Source: Solirubrum puertoriconensis
GTDB lineage: Bacteria; Bacteroidota; Bacteroidia; Cytophagales; Hymenobacteraceae
Reading direction: 5' to 3'
Length of the DNA: 64,000 bases
Assembly: GCF_001483135.1 (NCBI RefSeq)
Contig: NZ_LNAL01000007.1
Location: 744,001-808,000, forward strand
Position 1 is the stretch's first letter, and each line of letters opens with the position of its first letter. Of this stretch, positions 8,726 to 16,791 are shown in pieces. The translations under genes and the position numbers were made by a program. Under the pieces are notes generated by a model that saw nothing but the letters and a program-made list of their open reading frames with translations, made no database searches and was not told the DNA's origin.

Positions 8726-10978
8726 ATGCCTCCTTACAACGCGGTTACCAAACACATTTCGCTGCCGGATGGCCGGCAGATTTCCATCGAAACTGGCAAG
8801 CTGGCCAAATTTGCCGATGGTGCTGTAGTAGTTCGCCTCGGCGATGCTATGCTGCTCGCCACGGTGGTTTCGCAGCCCAGCCAGCGCGAGGGCGTGGATT
8901 TCCTCCCGCTGTCGGTGGATTACCAGGAGAAATTCGGCGGTGCCGGTAAGATCCCCGGTTCGTTCCAGCGCCGCGAAGGTCGCCTGTCGGATTACGAAGT
9001 GCTGGTATCGCGCCTCGTCGATCGTATCCTGCGCCCGATGTTCCCAAAGGACTACCATTACGAGGTGCAGGTGATGATTTCGCTCATCTCGGCCGACAAA
9101 GACGTGCAGCCCGATGCTCTGGCCGCTCTGGCTGCTTCGGCTGCGCTGTCGGTATCGGACATCCCGTTTGCTGGCCCCATCTCGGAAGTTCGCGTAGCTC
9201 GCATCGACGGCAAGCTGCAAATCAACCCGCTGACCGCTGACATCGAGCGTGCCGACATCGACCTGATCGTGGGTGCCACCATCGACTCGGTAGCCATGGT
9301 GGAAGGCGAAATGGATGAAGTAAGCGAGGAAGAAATGGTTGAGGCCATCACCTTCGCCCACGAAGCCATCAAAGAACAAATCCGTGTTCAGCTGGAGCTG
9401 GCTTCGGAAATCGAGAAAGCTCAGATTAAACGCGAGTACCCCAAGTACGACGAAAACGAAGAGCTGAAGCAGCGCGTGTACGATGCTGTGTACGCCAAGG
9501 CTTACGATGTTGCCAAATCGGGCAACACCAGCAAGTCGGGCCGTAAAGAGTCGTTTTCTGCTATTAAGAAGCCTCTGCTGGAGGAGCTGCTCGCCGAAAA
9601 CCCGGAGCTCGACCAGAAGATGTTCTCTCGCTACTACGGCTCGGCCGAGAAGAAGGCCATCCGCGACATGATGATCAAAGAGCGCACTCGCCTTGATGGT
9701 CGTCAGCTGACGGAGATTCGCCCGATTTGGAGCGAAGTAAATTACCTGCCCGGTGCGCACGGCTCGGCCCTGTTCACGCGCGGCGAAACCCAGTCGCTGA
9801 CTTCGGTTGCCCTAGGTACCAAGCTCGACGAGCAGATTGTGGACTCGGCCATGGTGTCGGGCTACAACAAGTTCATGTTGCACTACAACTTCCCGGCCTT
9901 CTCGACCGGCGAAGTGAAACCCAACCGGGGCCCCGGCCGCCGCGAGGTAGGTCACGGCAACCTAGCCATGCGCTCCATCAAGAAGGTGTTGCCTTCGGAA
10001 GAGGAGAACCCCTATACGATCCGCGTAGTATCGGATATCCTGGAGTCGAACGGCTCGTCGTCGATGGCCACGGTTTGCGCCTCGTCGATGGCCCTGATGG
10101 ATGCCGGCATTAAGCTGAAGGCAGCCGTATCGGGTATTGCCATGGGCCTCGTGCAGGACAAAGACACCGGCGAGTATGCTGTGCTGTCGGACATCCTAGG
10201 TGACGAAGACCACCTCGGCGACATGGACTTCAAAGTAACCGGTACGGAGAAGGGCATCGTGGCTTGCCAGATGGACATTAAAATCCAAGGCTTGTCGAAC
10301 GAAATTCTCACTAAGGCGCTGCACCAGGCCCGCGAAGGCCGCCTGCACATCCTAGGTGAAATGGCCAAAACCATCAGCGCTCCGGCTGAAGATATGAAGC
10401 CGCATACCCCCCGCTCGACCAAAATTTTGGTTGACAAGGAGTACATCGGTGCCATCATTGGTCCGGGTGGTAAAGTGGTGCAGCAGATCCAGAAGGATAC
10501 CAACGCTACCATCACCATCGAGGAGAAGGACGAGAAAGGCCACGTGTACATCTACACCTCGAACGCCAATGACATGGCCGCTGCAGTAAGCCGCATTCGC
10601 GGTATTGCCGCTACGCCCGAGGTTGGCGAGACGTACGATGGCACGGTGCGTTCGATTCAGGCTTACGGTGCGTTCGTGGAGTTCATGCCCGGCAAAGACG
10701 GTCTGCTCCATATTTCGGAAGTAAGCTACGACCGCCTGCCTTCGCTCGACGGCGTGCTGCAGGTTGGCCAGGAAGTGAAAGTACAGTTGGTCGAGGTTGA
10801 CAAGAAGACGGGCAAGTTCCGGTTGTCGATGAAGAGCCTGCTGCCCAAGCCGGAAGGCTATGTTGAGCCCAGCGAACGGCCGGAGCGCACGGAGCGTCCC
10901 GATCGTGGACCACGCCCCGACCGGGGGCCGCGTCCGGAGCGTGGTGAGCGGTCGGAACGTCCTCAAGGCAACCGTTAA
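8726..10978 (+). CDS. pnp: Polynucleotide phosphorylase
   Basis: 750 residues from the ATG at 8726 (MPPYNAVTKHISLPDGRQ); an upstream in-frame GTG adds 17 unconserved residues. Phosphorolytic 3'-5' exoribonuclease acting in mRNA decay. Two RNase PH-like domains flank a helical linker; the active second core is seen around GRDVG-like LPGAHGSALFTRGETQ and FPAFSTGEVKPNRGPGRREVGHG. A KH domain (IIGPGGKVVQQI) and an S1 domain (YDGTVRSIQAYGAFVEF) follow. The C-terminus is a repeated Arg/Pro/Glu tail (ERPERTERPDRGPRPDRG), probably disordered and RNA- or partner-binding. Downstream is a 12-bp hairpin without a T-tract. Confidence 0.97.
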   Translation: MPPYNAVTKHISLPDGRQISIETGKLAKFADGAVVVRLGDAMLLATVVSQPSQREGVDFLPLSVDYQEKFGGAGKIPGSFQRREGRLSDYEVLVSRLVDRILRPMFPKDYHYEVQVMISLISADKDVQPDALAALAASAALSVSDIPFAGPISEVRVARIDGKLQINPLTADIERADIDLIVGATIDSVAMVEGEMDEVSEEEMVEAITFAHEAIKEQIRVQLELASEIEKAQIKREYPKYDENEELKQRVYDAVYAKAYDVAKSGNTSKSGRKESFSAIKKPLLEELLAENPELDQKMFSRYYGSAEKKAIRDMMIKERTRLDGRQLTEIRPIWSEVNYLPGAHGSALFTRGETQSLTSVALGTKLDEQIVDSAMVSGYNKFMLHYNFPAFSTGEVKPNRGPGRREVGHGNLAMRSIKKVLPSEEENPYTIRVVSDILESNGSSSMATVCASSMALMDAGIKLKAAVSGIAMGLVQDKDTGEYAVLSDILGDEDHLGDMDFKVTGTEKGIVACQMDIKIQGLSNEILTKALHQAREGRLHILGEMAKTISAPAEDMKPHTPRSTKILVDKEYIGAIIGPGGKVVQQIQKDTNATITIEEKDEKGHVYIYTSNANDMAAAVSRIRGIAATPEVGETYDGTVRSIQAYGAFVEFMPGKDGLLHISEVSYDRLPSLDGVLQVGQEVKVQLVEVDKKTGKFRLSMKSLLPKPEGYVEPSERPERTERPDRGPRPDRGPRPERGERSERPQGNR

Positions 10979-11017
10979 TACCACAAACTGCGTCAGTATT
11001 CCACGCAGACGAACTTT

Positions 11018-11050
11018 CGGTCAGATGGGAGCGTTAGCCCCATCTGACCG
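11018..11050 (+). terminator. Hairpin after pnp
   Basis: Perfect 12-bp stem (11018-11029 with 11039-11050), 9-base loop, no T-tract. It could be a terminator or an mRNA-stabilising 3' structure. Confidence 0.55.
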
Positions 11051-11117
11051 CGGTTCCGTCGGTTAACCCTTAAGTAACCAACCTGCACCTTTTTACCCAC
11101 TTCCGCGCCCGTCCCCA

Positions 11118-11981
11118 ATGAGACAGTTAAAAATCAGCAAGCAGATTACCAACCGCGAAAGCCAGTCGCTGGACAAGTACCTCCAGGAGATTGGCAAGGT
11201 AGATCTGCTCACTCCCGACGAGGAGGTAACGCTGGCACAGCGCATTAAGGAAGGCGACCAGCAGGCGCTGGAAAAGCTCACCAAGGCCAACCTCCGTTTC
11301 GTGGTATCGGTGGCCAAGCAATACCAGAACCAGGGCCTGTCGTTGGGCGACCTGATCAACGAAGGCAACCTGGGCCTAATCAAAGCTGCGAAGCGCTTCG
11401 ACGAAACCCGCGGTTTCAAATTCATCTCGTACGCCGTATGGTGGATTCGCCAATCCATCCTGCAGGCATTGGCCGAACAGTCGCGTATTGTTCGTTTGCC
11501 CCTCAACCGCGTAGGCTCGCTCAACAAAATCAGCAAGTCGTTTTCGGAACTGGAGCAGAAGTTCGAGCGTGAGCCCTCGCCCGAAGAAATTGCCGAAGTA
11601 CTGGAACTGACTACCTCCGAGGTAGTTGATACGCTCAAGATTTCGGGCCGCCACGTATCCGTAGACGCACCGTTCGTGCAAGGCGAAGAAAACCGCCTGC
11701 TCGACGTGCTCGAGAACGAAGACGAAGAAACGCCCGACAGCGGCCTGATGACTGACTCGTTGCGCAAAGAAGTGCAGCGCGCTCTCTCGACGCTGACCAA
11801 GCGTGAGGCAGACGTTATCACGCTTTACTTTGGCTTGAACGGTGAACACTCGCTGACTCTGGAAGAGATTGGTGAGAAGTTCAACCTTACCCGCGAGCGG
11901 GTGCGCCAAATCAAAGAAAAGGCCATTCGTCGCCTGCGCCACACCTCGCGTTCAAAAGCACTGAAGCCTTACCTAGGTTAA
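11118..11981 (+). CDS. rpoD: Primary sigma factor RpoD/SigA (short form)
   Basis: 287 residues. Starts directly at region 1.2 ([21 protein letters not shown]), so region 1.1 is absent, which is characteristic of Bacteroidota primary sigma factors. Region 2 ([34 protein letters not shown]) melts the -7 box; region 3 follows; region 4 has the helix-turn-helix [20 protein letters not shown] that reads the -33 box. It would recognise the TAnnTTTG boxes seen throughout this window. The final codons Tyr-Leu-Gly-stop contain a CCTAGG. Confidence 0.97.
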   Translation: MRQLKISKQITNRESQSLDKYLQEIGKVDLLTPDEEVTLAQRIKEGDQQALEKLTKANLRFVVSVAKQYQNQGLSLGDLINEGNLGLIKAAKRFDETRGFKFISYAVWWIRQSILQALAEQSRIVRLPLNRVGSLNKISKSFSELEQKFEREPSPEEIAEVLELTTSEVVDTLKISGRHVSVDAPFVQGEENRLLDVLENEDEETPDSGLMTDSLRKEVQRALSTLTKREADVITLYFGLNGEHSLTLEEIGEKFNLTRERVRQIKEKAIRRLRHTSRSKALKPYLG

Positions 11982-12005
11982 TTGCTAGGTATACTAAATA
12001 CTGCG

Positions 12006-12036
12006 AAAACCCCGGCTCGATGGTCGGGGTTTTTGT
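12006..12036 (+). terminator. rpoD terminator
   Basis: AAAACCCCG (12006-12014) pairs with CGGGGTTTT (12025-12033), followed by more T. Confidence 0.85.
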
Positions 12037-12059
12037 TTATAGTGTAGACAACACTTTCC

Positions 12060-12611
12060 ATGCCTGAACGCATATACTCTCAGCTTCTCGGCGAGCTAAC
12101 GCAAGATCAAGAGTTTGACGACTGGTGGCACAGCCCGCCCGTGGCCATACCCTTTTTCGATGGGCTGCTTTTGCCGGTTATTATCACCGACATCAGCGCT
12201 GCTGACACCGAATTTATAGACCAGGCTGATGCGTGCCTGCGCGAGTTCTGGACCAAGCACACCTCCGACCGGCTAGCTGCTTCTGAGCTGGTTTTTCACA
12301 ACGCTCATGAGTTTTGCGAGGCCGTTGGTGAGCCCCTAGGTATTGATGACCCCACCGACATCTGGCAGCAGGTGCACCCAACACGCGTGGTAATATCGTG
12401 GCGACCCTATGGGGACAAAGACGTGTATTTAACTGTTGAGTGTGAGTGCGACTGGGAAGTTGAACATGGTTTACAACTCGTCTTTCGGCGCGGCCGCATG
12501 CTAACGCGCGTGAGCCAGTACGATGGGCACCTGACGGAAGCGGATGCTTACGGCTTGCCCGACGAGCGCGACAAGCTTCTGTCGGCATATAACACTACTT
12601 TTGCCTCCTGA
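12060..12611 (+). CDS. Hypothetical protein with a DUF6985-like C-terminal pattern
   Basis: 183 residues, no signal peptide or membrane helix, acidic. The stretch CDWEVEHGLQLVFRRGR followed by TRVSQYDGHLTEADAYG resembles, from memory, the DUF6985 family, which often occurs as single cytoplasmic proteins and sometimes near contact-dependent immunity genes. The N-terminal half contains an IPFFDGLLLPVIITDI segment. No catalytic residues suggest themselves. It ends 19 bases before trxB and might be co-transcribed with it. Function unknown. Confidence 0.7.
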   Translation: MPERIYSQLLGELTQDQEFDDWWHSPPVAIPFFDGLLLPVIITDISAADTEFIDQADACLREFWTKHTSDRLAASELVFHNAHEFCEAVGEPLGIDDPTDIWQQVHPTRVVISWRPYGDKDVYLTVECECDWEVEHGLQLVFRRGRMLTRVSQYDGHLTEADAYGLPDERDKLLSAYNTTFAS

Positions 12612-12630
12612 TATAATTGACACCACTCGA

Positions 12631-13584
12631 ATGAGCGAGGAGAATACCCAAGCTGAACACGTTAAGCTGTTGATCATAGGTTCGGGCCCGGCAGGCTACA
12701 CGGCTGCCATTTACGCCGCCCGCGCCAACCTGAGCCCCGTGATGTACCAAGGTCTGCAGCCCGGTGGTCAGCTGACCATCACCAACGACGTGGAGAACTT
12801 CCCGGGCTACCCTGAAGGGATTATGGGCCCGCAGATGATGGAAGACCTGAAACGCCAGGCCGAACGCTTTGGCACCGACATTCGGTATGGCATTGCCACG
12901 GCTGTTGACTTTTCGGGCCACCCACACCGCGTCACCATCGATGAGAAGCACACCCTCACCGCCGATGCGGTGATTATTGCCACCGGTGCCTCGGCCAAAT
13001 GGCTCGGGCTGGAGTCGGAAGCGCGCCTCAACGGCTCAGGCGTATCGGCCTGCGCCGTGTGCGACGGGTTCTTCTATCGCGGCAAAGACGTAGCCATCGT
13101 AGGCGCTGGCGACACCGCTGCCGAAGAAGCCACCTACCTGGCCAACTTGTGCAACAAGGTGTATATGCTGGTGCGAAAAGGGGAGATGCGTGCTTCCAAG
13201 ATTATGCAGAAGCGCGTGCTTGATAACCCCAAAATTGAGGTACTCTTCAATACAGCTACCGACGAGATTTTGGGCCAACACGCCGTGGAAGGTGTGCGCG
13301 TGAAAAACGTGCTGACCCACGAAACCCGCGTGCTCCCGATTGATGGTTTCTTCGTGGCCATCGGCCACGAGCCGAACTCGTCTATTTTCCGCGAGTACCT
13401 GCACCACGACGAGCAGGGGTACCTGAAAACCATACCTGGCACGAGCAAAACCAACGTCGACGGGGTGTTTGCCTGCGGCGACGTGCAGGACTTTGTGTAC
13501 CGCCAAGCCGTGACGGCAGCCGGTACCGGCTGCATGGCCGCCCTCGATGCCGAGCGGTACCTGGCAGCCCTAGGTGTACACTAA
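12631..13584 (+). CDS. trxB: Thioredoxin-disulfide reductase
   Basis: 317 residues from the ATG at 12631. Uses NADPH and FAD to reduce thioredoxin. Visible are the FAD-binding GSGPAGYTAAIYAAR (residues about 17-31), the redox-active CAVC in SACAVCDGFF, the NADPH-binding GAGDTAAEEA, and the second FAD motif GVFACGDVQD. Low-molecular-weight type. Together with bshB1 downstream it marks thiol-redox functions in this stretch, though a shared operon is unlikely because a terminator and promoter intervene. Confidence 0.95.
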   Translation: MSEENTQAEHVKLLIIGSGPAGYTAAIYAARANLSPVMYQGLQPGGQLTITNDVENFPGYPEGIMGPQMMEDLKRQAERFGTDIRYGIATAVDFSGHPHRVTIDEKHTLTADAVIIATGASAKWLGLESEARLNGSGVSACAVCDGFFYRGKDVAIVGAGDTAAEEATYLANLCNKVYMLVRKGEMRASKIMQKRVLDNPKIEVLFNTATDEILGQHAVEGVRVKNVLTHETRVLPIDGFFVAIGHEPNSSIFREYLHHDEQGYLKTIPGTSKTNVDGVFACGDVQDFVYRQAVTAAGTGCMAALDAERYLAALGVH

Positions 13585-13607
13585 AATTGTACTTCGGCCG
13601 TTTGTTC

Positions 13608-13642
13608 GGGCCGCCTTGCCTGTGTGGCGAGGCGGCCCTTTT
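13608..13642 (+). terminator. trxB terminator
   Basis: GGGCCGCCT (13608-13616) pairs with AGGCGGCCC (13630-13638), then four T. Confidence 0.8.
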
Positions 13643-13655
13643 GTTGAGGCTTGTG

Positions 13656-13663
13656 TACCTTTG
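13656..13663 (+). promoter_or_regulatory. -7 promoter element TACCTTTG before the M23 gene
   Basis: TACCTTTG followed by GC, 23 bases before the ATG at 13687. Confidence 0.55.
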
Positions 13664-13686
13664 CAAACCCTTAGGGCTGCGCCGCC

Positions 13687-14838
13687 ATGCGTGGCCCCTG
13701 GGGCTCCACCCAGTTCTCTTTACACTTGTCAAACACGTTTAAACTCTGGTTGCTTGCACTGCTGGCCTTGCTGCTGTGCTTCGCACCCGATGCGAGCATG
13801 GCCCAGCGTCGTCGCTCAGCAAAACCAAAGGCCAAGGCCGGAACGCCCAAAGACTTCTTCCGGATTAAGTCGCCCAAAATCCGTTACGTACGCCCCGATA
13901 CCACGGTGCTCATCGAAACGGAGGAGCTGCCCGACGAGAATTCCGAGGCCGCAAAATCGATTTTCAGGCCTGCCAAGCCGCTCAGCATCGTTAGCGAGGA
14001 TACCAGCACGCTGAACCTAGGTCAGCAAAGCATCGTGGAGGTGTCGGAAGAAGTGCTGATTGATTCGTCGTGGATCAAGGTTGCCGGGTATTACTCCATT
14101 TGGGATACGCGCTCCATCAACCCATACCGCCGCGACCCCAGCCGCCTGCGCGATACGCTAACGCTGCGGCTCACCGACGAACCTCGCCAGCGCTACGCCC
14201 GCATGCCGCTTAACACTACGCCGCTCACGTCCGACTTCGGCTGGCGCGGCTACCGCTGGCACTACGGCGTAGACCTGGATCTGAACACCGGCGACTCGGT
14301 GAAAGCCGCTTTCGACGGCGTGGTACGCGTGGCTAATTACGATGGCGGCGGCTACGGCTACTACTTAGTGGTGCGCCACTACAACGGCCTCGAAACCCTT
14401 TACGGCCACCTCAGCAAGCAGCTGGTAAAGCCCGGCACCTTCGTAAAAGCCGGCCAGCTTATCGCCAAAGGTGGCAACACGGGCCGCAGCACTGGCTCGC
14501 ACTTGCACTACGAGGTTCGTTACGAGGGCAACCCCATCGACCCGGAGCAGGTGTACGACTTCCCTGAATATCAGCTGCGTGAAGACAACCTGCGCATCAC
14601 TGCCGCGCTGTTTAATTATGCAGGCCAAGCGGCCCGCATGAAAGCCGCCGCCCGGGCCCGGGCCGCTAGTCATCAGCCTACAGCAGCCCGCCGCACGGTG
14701 TCGCACCGCATCAGGTCGGGCGACACACTTTCCGAAATTGCCGATAAATACGGCGTATCGCAAGCTCAGATTCGTAAGCTGAACGGCATCACCGGCAAAA
14801 CCACCTTGCGCCCCGGTCGTACGCTGCGGATTAAATAA
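13687..14838 (+). CDS. M23-family murein endopeptidase with C-terminal LysM
   Basis: 383 residues. An N-terminal hydrophobic segment (LWLLALLALLLCFAPDASMAQ) is a signal peptide ending near AMAQ-like SMAQ. The M23 zinc peptidase domain lies at about residues 180-290 with the zinc ligands in HYGVDL and HLHYEV and the GLETLYGHL motif, so it looks catalytically intact. The last 45 residues are a LysM peptidoglycan-binding repeat (SHRIRSGDTLSEIADKYGVS). Expected to cleave peptide cross-links of peptidoglycan in the periplasm. A LytM-type envelope-remodelling role is inferred. Confidence 0.92.
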   Translation: MRGPWGSTQFSLHLSNTFKLWLLALLALLLCFAPDASMAQRRRSAKPKAKAGTPKDFFRIKSPKIRYVRPDTTVLIETEELPDENSEAAKSIFRPAKPLSIVSEDTSTLNLGQQSIVEVSEEVLIDSSWIKVAGYYSIWDTRSINPYRRDPSRLRDTLTLRLTDEPRQRYARMPLNTTPLTSDFGWRGYRWHYGVDLDLNTGDSVKAAFDGVVRVANYDGGGYGYYLVVRHYNGLETLYGHLSKQLVKPGTFVKAGQLIAKGGNTGRSTGSHLHYEVRYEGNPIDPEQVYDFPEYQLREDNLRITAALFNYAGQAARMKAAARARAASHQPTAARRTVSHRIRSGDTLSEIADKYGVSQAQIRKLNGITGKTTLRPGRTLRIK

Positions 14839-14840
14839 AG

Positions 14841-14920
14841 AGTTGTCCGTTGTTGGTGGCAGGTTGTCGGCGCATGCTGATACCTGCTACCGGCAACGGA
14901 CAACTCGCAACTGACAACTA
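14841..14920. repeat. Intergenic palindrome, TTGTC-type family, copy A
   Basis: AGTTGTCCGTTG (14841-14852) pairs with CAACGGACAACT (14894-14905), and an inner 10-base stem (14855-14864 with 14882-14891, one G-T) extends it; a further CAACTGACAAC follows. It fills the gap between the M23 gene and bshB1. Related copies lie at 21832-21904 and 54906-54973. Confidence 0.75.
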
Positions 14921-14921
14921 C

Positions 14922-15641
14922 ATGAAGCTAGATATACTAGTACTCTCAGCGCACCCCGACGATGCCGAACTGGGCTGCTCGGGCACGTTGCTGGCCGCTA
15001 TTGCACAAGGCAAAAAGGTAGGTATTGTGGATTTGACCCGAGGCGAGCTAGGCTCGCGCGGCACGCCTGAAATCCGGGCGCAGGAGGCCGCTGCTGCCGC
15101 GAAGGTGCTGGGCCTGCACGCCCGCGAGAACCTAGGGCTGCCCGATGGCTTTTTCCGCAACGAGCGGGAGCATCAGCTGCCGATCGTTGCCGCAGTACGC
15201 CGCTACCAACCCGATATTGTGCTGCTCAACGCTCCGCACGACCGGCACCCCGACCACGGCCGCGGCTCGCAGCTCGAGTCGGATGCGTGTTTCCTGGCTG
15301 GCCTCAAGATGATTGAAACCCTAGGTTCCGATGGCCAGCCGCAGGAGGCATGGCGCCCCAAGCAGGTGTACCACTTTATCCAGGACCGCTACATCAAGCC
15401 CGATTTTGTAGTTGACATTACGCCGCATTGGGAGAAAAAACGCGAAGCCATTGCCGCCTTCGCCTCGCAGTTCAACGTCGGCAACGACGGGCAGCCGCAC
15501 ACCTACATTTCCTCGCCCGAGTTCTGGCACTTCCTCGAAGCCCGCGCCCGCGAAATGGGACACATCATTGGGGTGGAGTTCGGGGAAGGCTTCACGGCCG
15601 AGCGCGCCCTTGGGGTGAGGGATTTGGCAGGGCTGCTGTAA
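14922..15641 (+). CDS. bshB1: Bacillithiol biosynthesis deacetylase BshB1
   Basis: 239 residues from the ATG at 14922 (MKLDILVLSAHPDDAELG). PIG-L/LmbE family zinc deacetylase that converts N-acetylglucosaminyl-malate to glucosaminyl-malate, the second step of bacillithiol synthesis. The zinc motif AHPDDAELGCSGTL and the second ligand region HDRHPDHGR are intact, and the FRNEREHQ and YKPDFVVDIT-like stretches match the BshB1 subgroup, which occurs in Bacteroidota. The upstream in-frame start at 14850 would translate the palindrome and is rejected. bshA and bshC are not in the window. Confidence 0.9.
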   Translation: MKLDILVLSAHPDDAELGCSGTLLAAIAQGKKVGIVDLTRGELGSRGTPEIRAQEAAAAAKVLGLHARENLGLPDGFFRNEREHQLPIVAAVRRYQPDIVLLNAPHDRHPDHGRGSQLESDACFLAGLKMIETLGSDGQPQEAWRPKQVYHFIQDRYIKPDFVVDITPHWEKKREAIAAFASQFNVGNDGQPHTYISSPEFWHFLEARAREMGHIIGVEFGEGFTAERALGVRDLAGLL

Positions 15642-15644
15642 CGG

Positions 15645-15683
15645 CTCTATTTATGGCTGGCCCACTGTTAGGGGAAGCCTACA
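15645..15683. repeat. 39-bp inverted repeat, left arm, flanking the toxin island
   Basis: This segment matches the reverse complement of 16690-16728 with two mismatches by eye. It begins three bases after the bshB1 stop. The two arms enclose about 1 kb of AT-richer DNA with minus-strand genes. Confidence 0.75.
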
Positions 15684-15699
15684 ACACTCCTAAAGCACC

Positions 15700-16068
15700 T
15701 CAATCATTTGGTAATGGGCATGTAAAAGAACCTTTATCATAATTTAACTCAGCTACACTTGGATCATCAACGCTATATTTCAATTCAACACAGGAATTTG
15801 ACGATACTTTAATTGATCTTTTTTCAAAACTACGTTCATAAAGTGTGCCTTTGAGGCGGTAAGAACAGCCTATTTGATCAGGGCCAACACGAATACCTGA
15901 GGGTTTGCCCGACCAGATTATCTTAGCAGCAACTACGTTACTATTTTTGATCTTTTCTTTTTGGTAGATATAGGAATTAACGCACAAAGCAATAACTACT
16001 ATCGATACTACGATAAGGCCATAATTGTAGTATTTGTTGTTTTTGTTTTTGATATCAATTTTTCTAAT
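15700..16068 (-). CDS. Small membrane-anchored protein, candidate immunity protein
   Basis: Read from an ATT at 16068 the frame gives 122 residues: a short basic start (RKIDIKNKNNKYYNYG), one clear transmembrane or signal-anchor helix (LIVVSIVVIALCVNSYIY), and a soluble part with three Cys. A conventional TTG start exists only at 15987, inside the helix, which would destroy it. The gene begins overlapping the stop of the upstream toxin-like gene, the usual arrangement of toxin and immunity genes. Base composition is more A/T-rich than its neighbours. I do not recognise the family; the immunity role is inferred from position and size alone. Confidence 0.5.
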   Translation of the reverse strand: MRKIDIKNKNNKYYNYGLIVVSIVVIALCVNSYIYQKEKIKNSNVVAAKIIWSGKPSGIRVGPDQIGCSYRLKGTLYERSFEKRSIKVSSNSCVELKYSVDDPSVAELNYDKGSFTCPLPND

Positions 16069-16703
16069 GCACTGGTTGTGTAGGCTTTGCAGGTGGGGTT
16101 ACTGCTCTCGTCAGGGTAGTTTCTGAGGTCTTGGCTCTGACAGCCTCAGGCGTTGCATCAATGATTTTACCTGCAACCTTATTTGCTGCGTTATGAATAA
16201 CTTGCTTTTGCCGTGCTACGTTAGCTCGACCTTGAGCAGAAGCTGCATTACGTGTGTGTTGCCGGAGGATTGTTCCTAGCTTTCGCAATATTTCTGTTCG
16301 CTGCTCTAGCGGCGCTTTGTGCTTCTTTATTAGTCAGCTTTGTTTCTGCACCAGCGCCAACGCCAACTGTAGCTAGCTTATCACTAATCTTTCCAATAGC
16401 AGCACCCTTGACAGTAGCCAGAGCTACGTCTGTTACGTCCTTATTAACTTGGAAGCCTTCTTTGACCGTGTATGAAACAGAGTTTTTAACGCCTTCCAAA
16501 GCCACATTTCGCAGAAGTCCTCCTCCAGGGATTGCAGCGACAACAAGTCCTATAACATTAATGTCCTTCACCCCATTGTCCATAAAACTACCATTAGGAT
16601 TCTTCTGATAGTTATCATAAAGTTGATTTCCATATTCAAAAAGCACTCCTGCTAAACAAGTTGGACAGCGTCCATCTAAGTCGTTGTGGTGTAGGCTTCC
16701 CAT
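16064..16703 (-). pseudogene. Broken polymorphic-toxin C-terminal fragment
   Basis: Two overlapping minus-strand frames appear to be one gene. The first (16703-16248, 151 codons) reads GSLHHNDLDGRCPTC, then a Gly/Val hydrophobic segment (INVIGLVVAAIPGGG) and Ala/Lys-rich sequence, a layout like the pretoxin region of Rhs or other polymorphic toxins. The second (16288-16064) continues with NAASAQGRANVARQKQ to QPVH. They are joined at an (AC)4 run: one extra AC restores a single frame. No Rhs core precedes it; a stop lies just upstream, so it is an orphan tip. No nuclease motif is recognisable. Family assignment is tentative. Confidence 0.45.
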
Positions 16704-16728
16704 AACAGTGAGCCAGCCATAAATAGAG
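16690..16728. repeat. 39-bp inverted repeat, right arm
   Basis: Reverse-complement partner of 15645-15683 with two mismatches. It contains the ATG proposed for the toxin fragment. Confidence 0.75.
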
Positions 16729-16732
16729 AAAA

Positions 16733-16774
16733 TAACAAAAACGCCCAGCTAATACTAGCCGGGCGTTTTTGTTA
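16733..16774. terminator. Bidirectional terminator between accC and the island
   Basis: Perfect 14-bp stem (16733-16746 with 16761-16774), with A-run and T-run on both sides. Terminates accC on the minus strand. Confidence 0.8.
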
Positions 16775-16791
16775 CCGAGTGTCAGCAAGCG

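Noticed and set aside
8699-9760. Long minus-strand frame opposite pnp
   Set aside because: Shadow of pnp; Val/Arg-rich translation without any domain.
15428-15742. Plus-strand open frame across the bshB1 end and the left repeat arm
   Set aside because: It is mostly a shadow of bshB1; only its last 30 codons lie in the repeat arm, with no family match.
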